Shown: piece after piece, positions 53,682-62,235 of the stretch
Layout: each line of letters opens with the position of its first letter
Position numbering within the stretch: the stretch's first letter is position 1
DNA from: Streptomyces sp. WAC05374
GTDB taxonomy: Bacteria > Actinomycetota > Actinomycetes > Streptomycetales > Streptomycetaceae
DNA: 64,000 nucleotides
Assembly: GCF_004353505.1 (NCBI RefSeq)
Contig: NZ_SMNQ01000023.1
Span: 1-64,000, forward strand
Reading direction: 5' to 3'
Translations under genes and position numbers: made by a program
The notes under the pieces: generated by a model
Seen by the model: the letters and a program-made list of their open reading frames with translations, nothing else
The model's database searches: none
Told to the model about the DNA's origin: nothing

Positions 53682-54761
53682 ATGCCTCGTTGGAAGGCGC
53701 TACCGGAGGAGCTCGACCCTCAGGTCAAGGAGTTCGCGAGTCAGCTCCGCCGGCTGGTGGATCGCAGCGGCCTCAGCATCGCCGCGGTCGCCGACCGCAC
53801 CGGCTACAGCAAGACGTCGTGGGAGCGCTATCTGAACGGGCGGCTCCTCGCGCCCAAGGGGGCGATCGTGGCGCTGGCCGAGGTCACCGGGACGAACCCG
53901 GTGCACCTCACCACCATGTGGGAGCTCGCGGAGCGCGCCTGGAGCCGTGCCGAGATGCGCCACGACATGACGATGGAGGCCATACGGATCTCGCAGGCGC
54001 GCGCCGCGCTCGGCGAGTTCGGCGGCACCGCCGGCCCCGGCGCGGACGGCTCGTCGCGGGTCAAGGCCGCGCCGGGTCCCGACCGGGGCACGGGCGGCCC
54101 GGCCGCCGCACGGCCGTCCGTCATACCGCCCGACGGTGGCCCCAACGGGCCGGCCCGCCGGGGCCCGGCGGCGGCACCCACGCCCCCGCCCGCCTCCGCC
54201 TCCGCCCCCGCGCGCGGCGGCCGCAGCGGCGCGCCGGGCGGCGCCCAGGGCGGCGGCAAGCGCAAGGCGACCCTGTTCCTGGTGGGCGTCGTCGGCGCCC
54301 TGCTGGTGATAGCCGCGGCGGTCCTGCTGACCGACCTGGGCGGTTCCGACGACCCCGCGCCGGCGAAGAACGTCGCCCAGTCGCCCTCGGCCACGCCCAG
54401 CACCGGCGGCTCGAAGACGCTGCCCGCCGGGGTGAAGTGCAGCGGCGACGACTGCACCGGCCAGGACCCGGAGGCCATGGGCTGCGGCGGCGAGTACGCC
54501 ACGACGACGGCCTCCGCGACGGTCGGCACGAGCAAGGTCGAGGTCCGCTACAGCAAGACGTGCGGGGCGGCCTGGGCCCGTATCACCGAGGCGGTGGCCG
54601 GTGACACGGTCTCGATCAGTGCGGGCGGCGCCACGGAGAACGGCGCGGTGAAGATCGACAAGGACGCGTACACGCCGATGGTCGCGGCGGCCGACGGTAC
54701 CGAGCCGAAGGCCTGCGCCACGCTGGCGACCGGGGTGAAGGGCTGCACGGACGAGCAGTGA
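53682..54761 (+). CDS. Membrane-anchored XRE-family protein with DUF2690 extracytoplasmic domain
   Basis: A 359-residue protein. The N-terminal XRE-type helix-turn-helix (about residues 15-70, FASQLRRLVDRSGLSIAAV) is followed by a Pro/Ala/Gly-rich linker, one transmembrane helix (about 205-225, ATLFLVGVVGALLVIAAAVLL), a Ser/Thr linker and a C-terminal domain with four to six Cys (KCSGDDCTG, MGCGGEY, SKTCGAA, KACATL, KGCTDEQ) that matches DUF2690. The Cys are probably disulfide-bonded outside the cell. The ATG has GGGGGAGG upstream. Membrane-tethered regulators of this kind may report on the envelope. Confidence 0.85.
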   Translation: MPRWKALPEELDPQVKEFASQLRRLVDRSGLSIAAVADRTGYSKTSWERYLNGRLLAPKGAIVALAEVTGTNPVHLTTMWELAERAWSRAEMRHDMTMEAIRISQARAALGEFGGTAGPGADGSSRVKAAPGPDRGTGGPAAARPSVIPPDGGPNGPARRGPAAAPTPPPASASAPARGGRSGAPGGAQGGGKRKATLFLVGVVGALLVIAAAVLLTDLGGSDDPAPAKNVAQSPSATPSTGGSKTLPAGVKCSGDDCTGQDPEAMGCGGEYATTTASATVGTSKVEVRYSKTCGAAWARITEAVAGDTVSISAGGATENGAVKIDKDAYTPMVAAADGTEPKACATLATGVKGCTDEQ

Positions 54762-54913
54762 GCCGGGACACAAGGGGGCGGCGGTTGAGGGGGGTCCGGG
54801 TCGGATAGCCTGACCGCTGGATATCTCTTCACGTCGAGACACCGATCGATCAGGAAGGATGTCCAGCACCAGGGGCAGGGACCCCCACCGCCAGTCGTCT
54901 TACGGAGATCGCC

Positions 54914-55903
<990 letters not shown>

Positions 55904-55915
55904 CGCGACGAAACC

Positions 55916-57109
55916 TCACCGCCCCCGGTAGCTCTCCCGCTGCCGGGGGCGCGGTGTCTCCGCGGCCGCGCCGGTGCCCAGGTACGGGCGGCGAAGCCGC
56001 AGGAAGGGCAGTTCGATGGCGTGGTACGTCACGAACGACACCGCGACCGTCAGCGGCAGCGCCACCAGCAGCGTGACCAGGAACGCCGACCACACCGGCG
56101 GCAGCCCGCCGGGGAGGTGGTCGGAGCCGTACTCGCCGATCACCGTGAGCACCATGAAGTGCGTGAGGTAGACCGAGAAGCTCACCTCCCCGAGCCGCGC
56201 CACCGCCCGCGACAGCCACCCGCCGGTTCCCCCGCCGGCCCCGCGTGCGGCCCCGCCCCCGCCCGCGGTGCCCGCCCCGGCGACGTACACCGCCACCACC
56301 AGCGCCCACACCGTGCCCTCCGCCGCGCTCCAGGCGAGCTTCAGCGGGCTGTCGGAGACGAACCCGTGGACCTGGTTGAACGACCAGAGCAGGCCCAGCG
56401 CCACGGCGGCGGCGAGCGGGGGCAGCCACCGGGCCCGCAGCCGGTCGCCGTGGTGGACGTACACCCAGGCGGCCAGCATCCCGAGCAGGAACTGGTCGAT
56501 CCGCCCGGCCAGGCCCAGGTACAGCGACGCCGTGTGCGGTTCGGGCGCCGGGCTGCTGAGCCACACCAGCGCCCGCAGCAGTGACACCGCCGCCAGCAGC
56601 CGCAGCAGGGCGCCGGGCCCGCGCTCGGCGAGCAGCCGGACCAGCAGCGGGAAGACCAGGTAGAACTGCATCTCCACGCACAGCGTCCAGAAGACGCCCC
56701 CGTACGGCTGCGTCGGCGTCGCGAACGTCAGGATGCGCACGAGGTCCTGGAACGTGGGCATGGAGACCTGGGTGGCCAGGCCGAGGACGGCGACGGCCAG
56801 GTAGAGCGGGTAGATCCGCAGCAGCCGGTTGGTGAGGAAGCGCCTGTACCGGATCGGTCTGCCGTACGCGCCGACGGTGAAGATGAAGCCGGACAGGACC
56901 ATGAACAGGGCCACGCCCGTGTGGCCCTCGAAGACGAGCGTGGCGGCCGGGTTGGCCGAGTAGAGCCAGTCCGTCGCGGGGACGAAGCGGCGGCCCTCGA
57001 TGCGCGCGCTCAGCAACTGGCACCCGTGGTAGAGCACGACGAGCACGGCGGCGACGGCCCGCAGGTGGTCCACGGAGGCCAGGTAGACGCGGTCGTCGCT
57101 GCTGCGCAT
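55916..57109 (-). CDS. Acyltransferase 3 family membrane protein
   Basis: A 397-residue protein with about ten transmembrane helices of the acyltransferase_3 family. It opens YLASVDHLRAVAAVLVVLYHG, with the conserved His after the first helix, then VALFMVLSGFIF and RRFLTNRLLRIYPLY, all diagnostic. Such enzymes O-acylate sugars, exopolysaccharides or antibiotics; no neighbouring polysaccharide genes reveal the acceptor. The C-terminal coding region contains the terminator of mdh. Upstream, it faces the XRE/membrane pair. Confidence 0.88.
   Translation of the reverse strand: MRSSDDRVYLASVDHLRAVAAVLVVLYHGCQLLSARIEGRRFVPATDWLYSANPAATLVFEGHTGVALFMVLSGFIFTVGAYGRPIRYRRFLTNRLLRIYPLYLAVAVLGLATQVSMPTFQDLVRILTFATPTQPYGGVFWTLCVEMQFYLVFPLLVRLLAERGPGALLRLLAAVSLLRALVWLSSPAPEPHTASLYLGLAGRIDQFLLGMLAAWVYVHHGDRLRARWLPPLAAAVALGLLWSFNQVHGFVSDSPLKLAWSAAEGTVWALVVAVYVAGAGTAGGGGAARGAGGGTGGWLSRAVARLGEVSFSVYLTHFMVLTVIGEYGSDHLPGGLPPVWSAFLVTLLVALPLTVAVSFVTYHAIELPFLRLRRPYLGTGAAAETPRPRQRESYRGR
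55920..55951. terminator. mdh terminator overlapping the end of the acyltransferase gene
   Basis: A 13-bp stem with one G-U pair (55920-55932 with 55939-55951, loop TCTCCC) starts 17 nt after the mdh stop. It lies inside the last codons of the convergent acyltransferase gene, whose stop is at 55916-55918. Confidence 0.8.
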
Positions 57110-57185
57110 GGACGCACCCTAGGTCCGCCCGGGCACCCCGCCGGGGAGCGACGCCCGCACCGGTCATCCATTCGGATCATTGCGA

Positions 57186-57208
57186 AAGTACTCATGAATG
57201 TAGTACTT
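57186..57208. promoter_or_regulatory. Palindromic operator before the small XRE gene
   Basis: AAGTACT (57186-57192), 9 nt, then AGTACTT (57202-57208) form a perfect inverted repeat in an AT-rich island 8 nt before the XRE start. TTGCGA (57180-57185) and TAGTAC (57201-57206) would give a promoter overlapped by the palindrome, so autorepression is likely. Confidence 0.65.
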
Positions 57209-57215
57209 CTTATAC

Positions 57216-57470
57216 ATGAGCGAGCAGGTACACAACAGGCTGGCCGTGGTGAGGGCGGAGCGGAAGGTGTCGCGCCAGGCACTGGCGGACGCGCTCGGCG
57301 TCCACTACCAGACCATCGGCTACATCGAGCGGGGCCAGTACAACCCGAGCCTCGACCTGGCTCTGAAGGCGGCCCGGTACTTCGGGCTGCCGGTGGAGGC
57401 ACTGTTCTCGCTGGAGCCGTTCCAGCCGCTCACCGACGAGATCTACGGGGCACACGGGAGGAAGCAGTGA
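57216..57470 (+). CDS. Small XRE-family transcriptional regulator
   Basis: An 84-residue one-domain helix-turn-helix protein of the Cro/YozG type (NRLAVVRAERKVSRQALAD, then VHYQTIGYIERGQYNPSL). Its GTGA overlap with the next gene couples translation. The palindrome directly upstream is its most likely binding site. In related two-gene pairs, the regulator represses itself and a small membrane protein. Confidence 0.87.
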   Translation: MSEQVHNRLAVVRAERKVSRQALADALGVHYQTIGYIERGQYNPSLDLALKAARYFGLPVEALFSLEPFQPLTDEIYGAHGRKQ

Positions 57471-58000
57471 CCATCACCGCGACGCGCAACGACCGGCGCA
57501 TGTACATGATCATGAACCGGGACGCCGGGGCCGCCATGTACGCCACCGCCGCGCGGCGGCGCACGGCCGTCGCCGCGCACATCGCGCTGACCGCGGCGAC
57601 GGTGGCGGGCTGGCTCGGGGCCGTCCACGGCGTCTCCGTCTGGTACGCGGTCGCGATCCTCGTCCTCGTCGCGCCCTGGTCGGTGGCGATGGGCGTCCTC
57701 AACGGCGCCACGCGGGGGCTGCTCCAGTTGCGCGGCCACATGCTGGACGAGCGTCAGCTCGTGGAGCGCGACCGGGTCCGGGCGATCGCCCACCGGATCA
57801 CCCTGGGACTGCTCTTCGCCGGGGCGGCCGGAGTGGGGCTCGCCACCTGGCTCGGCGGCGTCCGTTTCGACGGCGCGCTGCTGTTCCCGGCACTGTTCGC
57901 GCTGCTGGTCACGCACTGGCTGCTGCCCTCGTGGGTGGCCTGCCTGCGGGTGCAGGACGACGCCCCCGACGAGGTGGACGAGGCGCCGCACGGCCACTGA
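57467..58000 (+). CDS. Membrane protein paired with the XRE regulator
   Basis: A 177-residue protein with four predicted helices in two hairpins, separated by a charged cytoplasmic loop (LRGHMLDERQLVERDRVRAIAHR). The layout resembles DUF2178/DUF3169-type partners of XRE regulators in other bacteria. The GTG at 57467 overlaps the regulator stop by 4 nt. The function is unknown; signal or resistance roles have been suggested for similar pairs. A 135-nt gap follows before the betaine operon. Confidence 0.72.
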   Translation: MTITATRNDRRMYMIMNRDAGAAMYATAARRRTAVAAHIALTAATVAGWLGAVHGVSVWYAVAILVLVAPWSVAMGVLNGATRGLLQLRGHMLDERQLVERDRVRAIAHRITLGLLFAGAAGVGLATWLGGVRFDGALLFPALFALLVTHWLLPSWVACLRVQDDAPDEVDEAPHGH

Positions 58001-58135
58001 GCGCGACGCCCCGGCTACCCCGGCCGGGAGTGAGCAAACCCACTTTCGCGCATGCTTTCCGTTCCCCGGGGCAGGGACCCGGGTCGCCGACCACCGTCGG
58101 TGACGAAAAGATCGGGAACGGAAGGCAAACGCGAC

Positions 58136-59632
58136 GTGTCGGACCAACAGACCATCCACGTGGGCGGGGAGTGGCGGGCAGCCGCCAACGGCGCCACACG
58201 CGAGATCCTCGACCCCGCCGACGCCACGACCCTCGCGGTCGTCGCGGAGGGCGGGCTCGAGGACACCGACGCCGCCGTCGCCGCCGCCCGCGCCGCGTTC
58301 GACCAGGGCCCCTGGCCCCGCACCCCGGTGGCCGAGCGGGCCGCGCTGCTGCGGCGCGTCGCCGACCTGCTCCAGCGGGACCGCGAGGAGATCGGCCTGC
58401 TGGAGAGCCGCGACGCCGGAAAGACCCTGGAAGAGGGCCGCGTCGACGTCGACTGCGTCACCGACGCCTTCCGCTACTTCGCCGACCTCGTGATGAACGA
58501 GAGCGGCGGGCGGGTCGTCGACGCCGGATCACCCGACATCCACAGCGTCGTCGTCCACGAACCCGTCGGCGTCTGCGCGCTGATCACCCCCTGGAACTAC
58601 CCCCTCCTCCAGGCCAGTTGGAAGATCGCCCCGGCCCTGGCGGCGGGCAACACCTTCGTGATCAAGCCCAGCGAGATCACCCCCCTCACCACCGTCGCCC
58701 TCATCCGGCTCCTGACGGAGGCCGGGCTGCCCGCCGGCGTGGCCAACCTCGTCACCGGCCCGGGCGACCCCGTCGGCGCCCGCATGTCCGAACACCCCGA
58801 CGTGGACCTGGTGTCCTTCACCGGCGGACTCGTCAGCGGTACGAAGGTGATGCGCGCCGCCGCCGACAGCGTCAAGAAGGTCGCCCTCGAACTGGGCGGC
58901 AAGAACCCCAACGTCGTCTTCGCCGACGCCTGCGCCACCGACGAGGGCTTCGACACCGCCGTCGACCAAGCGCTCAACGCCGCGTTCATCCACAGCGGCC
59001 AGGTCTGCTCCGCCGGCTCCCGCCTCATCGTCGAGGAGTCCCTGCGCGAGCGGTTCGTCGCCGAACTCGCCCGCCGCGCCGAGAGGATCCGCATCGGCCG
59101 GGGCACCGAGAAGGGCGTCGAGTGCGGCCCCCTCGTCTCCGCCCAGCAGCTCGCCCGCACCGAGGAGTACGTCGCCTCCGCCCTCGCCGAGGGCGCCGTC
59201 CTGCGCGCCGGCGGCGAGCGCCCCACCGGACCGGCGTACGGGGACGGCTACTTCTACCGCCCCACCGTCCTCGACCGCTGCGACCGCTCCATGCGCGTCG
59301 TCCGCGAAGAGGTCTTCGGCCCGGTCCTCACCGTCGAGACCTTCCGCACCGAGGACGAGGCCGTCGCGCTCGCCAACGACACCGAGTACGGCCTGGCCGG
59401 CGGCGTCTGGTCCGCCGACCCCGGCCGTGCCCGCCGCGTCGCCGGACGGCTGCGCCACGGCACCGTCTGGATCAACGACTTCCACCCCTACCTGCCGCAG
59501 GCGGAGTGGGGCGGATTCGGCAAGAGCGGCATCGGCCGCGAACTGGGCCCCGCCGGGCTCGCCGAATACCGCGAGACCAAGCACGTCTATCAGAACCTCG
59601 CCCCGCGCCCCGTGCGCTGGTTCGCGGGCTGA
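58136..59632 (+). CDS. Betaine-aldehyde dehydrogenase-type aldehyde dehydrogenase
   Basis: A 498-residue ALDH superfamily enzyme, probably oxidising betaine aldehyde to glycine betaine. The general base is Glu252 in ELGGKN, the nucleophile Cys291 in GQVCSAG, and the coenzyme region is ITPWNYPLLQ. Assignment as a betaine-aldehyde enzyme rests on the next genes: a choline-dehydrogenase-like GMC oxidase and a betaine-type ABC transporter. The GTG at 58136 has GGAAGG upstream. Confidence 0.88.
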   Translation: MSDQQTIHVGGEWRAAANGATREILDPADATTLAVVAEGGLEDTDAAVAAARAAFDQGPWPRTPVAERAALLRRVADLLQRDREEIGLLESRDAGKTLEEGRVDVDCVTDAFRYFADLVMNESGGRVVDAGSPDIHSVVVHEPVGVCALITPWNYPLLQASWKIAPALAAGNTFVIKPSEITPLTTVALIRLLTEAGLPAGVANLVTGPGDPVGARMSEHPDVDLVSFTGGLVSGTKVMRAAADSVKKVALELGGKNPNVVFADACATDEGFDTAVDQALNAAFIHSGQVCSAGSRLIVEESLRERFVAELARRAERIRIGRGTEKGVECGPLVSAQQLARTEEYVASALAEGAVLRAGGERPTGPAYGDGYFYRPTVLDRCDRSMRVVREEVFGPVLTVETFRTEDEAVALANDTEYGLAGGVWSADPGRARRVAGRLRHGTVWINDFHPYLPQAEWGGFGKSGIGRELGPAGLAEYRETKHVYQNLAPRPVRWFAG

Positions 59633-59653
59633 GCCGGAAACAGGGAACCCACC

Positions 59654-61180
59654 ATGTCCGACACCGTGTACGACTACGTCATCGTCGGCGGCGGCACCGC
59701 CGGCAGCGTCATCGCCCACCGGCTCAGCGCCGACCCCGGCGTCACCGTCGCCGTCATCGAGGGCGGCCCCTCCGACGTCGACCGCCCCGACGTCCTGACC
59801 CTGCGCCGCTGGATGGGCCTGCTCGGCGGCGACCTCGACTACGACTACCCCACCACCGAGCAGCCGCGCGGCAACTCCCACATCCGCCACAGCCGCGCCC
59901 GCGTCCTCGGCGGCTGCTCGTCGCACAACACGCTGATCTCCTTCAAGCCGCTGCCCTCCGACTGGGACGAGTGGGAGGAGGCCGGGGCCGACGGCTGGAA
60001 CGCCACCGCCATGGACCCGTACTTCGACAAGCTCCTCAACAACATCGTCTCCGTCGACGAGAAGGACCGGAACGCCATCGCCCGCGACTTCGTCGACGCC
60101 GCCCAGGCCGCGCTCGGCGTCCCGCGCGTCGAGGGCTTCAACAAGAAGCCGTTCCACGAGGGCGTCGGGTTCTTCGACCTGGCCTACCACCCGGAGAACA
60201 ACAAGCGCTCGTCCGCCTCCGTCGCGTACCTCCACCCCGTCATGGACGAACGCCCCAACCTCCACCTGATGCTGGAGACCTGGGCGTACAAGCTCCGGCT
60301 CGACGGCACGAGGGCGACCGGCGTCCACGTCCGCGCCAAGGACGGGACCGAGCGGCTCGTCACCGCCCGGCGCGAGGTCCTCCTCTGCGCGGGAGCCGTG
60401 GACACGCCCCGGCTGCTGCTGCACTCCGGCATCGGCCCCCGGGAGGACCTCGAGAAGCTGGGCATCCCGGTCGTCCACGACCTGCCGGGCGTCGGCGAGA
60501 ACCTGCTCGACCACCCCGAGTCGGTCATCGTCTGGGAGACGAACGGGCCCATCCCGGAGAACTCCGCCATGGACAGCGACGCCGGTCTCTTCGTGCGCCG
60601 CGACCCCGCGTCCAAGGGACCGGACCTGATGTTCCACTTCTACCAGATACCGTTCACCGACAACCCCGAGCGGCTGGGCTACGAACGCCCCGCGCACGGC
60701 GTGTCGATGACGCCGAACATCCCCAAGCCGCGCAGCCGCGGCCGCCTCTACCTCACCAGCGCCGACCCCGAGGTCAAGCCCGCCCTCGACTTCCGGTACT
60801 TCACCGACGAGGACGACTACGACGGCCGGACCCTCGTGGACGGCATCCGCATCGCCCGCGAGATCGCCAAGGCCGAGCCGCTCGCCGGCTGGCTCAAGCG
60901 CGAGGTCTGCCCCGGCCCCGAGGTGACCGGCGACGAGGAGCTCAGCGAGTACGCCCGCAAGGTCGCGCACACCGTGTACCACCCCGCCGGCACCTGCCGC
61001 ATGGGCGCCGTCGACGACGAACAGGCCGTCGTGGGACCCGACCTGACGATCCGCGGGCTCGACGGCATCCGCATCGCCGACGCGTCCGTCTTCCCGACCA
61101 TGCCCGCCGTCAACCCGATGATCGGGGTGCTGATGGTCGGCGAAAAAGCCGCCGAACTGCTGGGAGGTGGTGCCCGATGA
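59654..61180 (+). CDS. Choline dehydrogenase-like GMC oxidoreductase
   Basis: A 508-residue FAD enzyme that would oxidise choline to betaine aldehyde. The FAD motif GGGTAGSVIAHRL is at the N-terminus, GMC signature 1 is in ARVLGGCSSHN, signature 2 in GAVDTPRLLLHSGIGP, and the active-site His pair is in HTVYHPAGTCRMG and near PAVNPMIG. Being 21 nt downstream of the aldehyde dehydrogenase and overlapping the transporter gene by 4 nt, it completes a choline-to-betaine pathway. Confidence 0.9.
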   Translation: MSDTVYDYVIVGGGTAGSVIAHRLSADPGVTVAVIEGGPSDVDRPDVLTLRRWMGLLGGDLDYDYPTTEQPRGNSHIRHSRARVLGGCSSHNTLISFKPLPSDWDEWEEAGADGWNATAMDPYFDKLLNNIVSVDEKDRNAIARDFVDAAQAALGVPRVEGFNKKPFHEGVGFFDLAYHPENNKRSSASVAYLHPVMDERPNLHLMLETWAYKLRLDGTRATGVHVRAKDGTERLVTARREVLLCAGAVDTPRLLLHSGIGPREDLEKLGIPVVHDLPGVGENLLDHPESVIVWETNGPIPENSAMDSDAGLFVRRDPASKGPDLMFHFYQIPFTDNPERLGYERPAHGVSMTPNIPKPRSRGRLYLTSADPEVKPALDFRYFTDEDDYDGRTLVDGIRIAREIAKAEPLAGWLKREVCPGPEVTGDEELSEYARKVAHTVYHPAGTCRMGAVDDEQAVVGPDLTIRGLDGIRIADASVFPTMPAVNPMIGVLMVGEKAAELLGGGAR

Positions 61181-62235
61181 GTACGGCACCGGTCGACACG
61201 ACACCCGTCTTCTCCGTCGAGAACCTGTGGAAGGTCTTCGGCCCCAAGGCCGACCGGGTACCCGGCTCGGACCTCGCCGGACTGCCCGCCGCCGAACTGC
61301 GCGAGCGCACCGGCTGCACCGCCGCCGTCCGGGACGTCTCCTTCGACGTCCGCAAGGGCGAGGTGTTCGTCGTCATGGGCCTGTCCGGCTCCGGCAAGTC
61401 CACCCTCGTGCGCTGCCTGACCCGGCTCATCGAGCCGACCTCCGGCACCGTCGCCATCGACGGCGAGGACATCCTGTCCATGGACAAGGCCCGGCTGCGT
61501 GAACTGCGCCGCCACCGCGCCGCCATGGTCTTCCAGCACTTCGGCCTGCTGCCCCACCGCTCGGTCGTCGACAACGTCGCCTACGGGCTGGAGATCCAGG
61601 GCATGAGCCGCGCCGAGCGGCGCGCCAGGGCCGCCGAGGTCGTCGCCAAGGTCGGCCTGGAGGGCATGGAGGACCGCAAACCCGGCCAGCTCTCCGGCGG
61701 CCAGCAGCAGCGCGTCGGCCTCGCCCGCGCACTGGCCGTCGACCCCGAAGTACTGCTGTTCGACGAGCCGTTCAGCGCGCTCGACCCGCTGATCCGGCGC
61801 GACATGCAGGAGGAGGTCGTCCGGCTCCACCGCGAGGAGGGCCGCACGATGATCTTCATCACCCATGACCTCAACGAGGCGCTGCGCCTCGGCGACCGCA
61901 TCGCCCTGATGCGCGACGGCCGCATCGTGCAGTGCGGCACGCCCGAGGAGATCGTCGGCTCGCCCGCCGACGACTACGTACGCGACTTCGTGCGGGACGT
62001 GCCGCGCGAGCAGGTCATCACCGTACGCACCGCCATGCGGCCGCCCTGCGACGGCGACGCCGACTCCGGCCCGGCCGTCACCCCCGGCGCGACCGTCTCC
62101 GAGGCCATCGAGGCGGTCGCCCGCAGCGGCGGCCCGGTGCGCGTCGTCGACTCCGGCCGCTGCGTGGGCGTCGTGGACCACGAGGGGCTGCTGTCCGTCG
62201 TTGCGGGCGTCCCCGTGGGGAAGGCGGCGGCATGA
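61177..62235 (+). CDS. Glycine betaine/proline ABC transporter, ATP-binding protein
   Basis: A 352-residue ATPase of the ProV/OpuAA type. Walker A is GLSGSGKST (68-76), the Q-loop is VFQHFGLLPHR, the signature LSGGQQQR starts at residue 172, and Walker B is in VLLFDEPFSALDP. The family-specific N-terminal region (WKVFGPKADR) precedes Walker A. The C-terminal extension is short and CBS-like (about 275-345), a position that senses ionic strength in OpuA. The ATG overlaps the choline dehydrogenase stop; the permease start overlaps its own stop. Confidence 0.93.
   Translation: MSTAPVDTTPVFSVENLWKVFGPKADRVPGSDLAGLPAAELRERTGCTAAVRDVSFDVRKGEVFVVMGLSGSGKSTLVRCLTRLIEPTSGTVAIDGEDILSMDKARLRELRRHRAAMVFQHFGLLPHRSVVDNVAYGLEIQGMSRAERRARAAEVVAKVGLEGMEDRKPGQLSGGQQQRVGLARALAVDPEVLLFDEPFSALDPLIRRDMQEEVVRLHREEGRTMIFITHDLNEALRLGDRIALMRDGRIVQCGTPEEIVGSPADDYVRDFVRDVPREQVITVRTAMRPPCDGDADSGPAVTPGATVSEAIEAVARSGGPVRVVDSGRCVGVVDHEGLLSVVAGVPVGKAAA

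Noticed and set aside
57931..62235. 1434-codon frame covering aldehyde dehydrogenase, GMC and ATPase regions
   Set aside because: Only the last 352 codons (from 61177) encode a protein with motifs; the rest is an Arg-rich shadow of the two enzymes in another frame.
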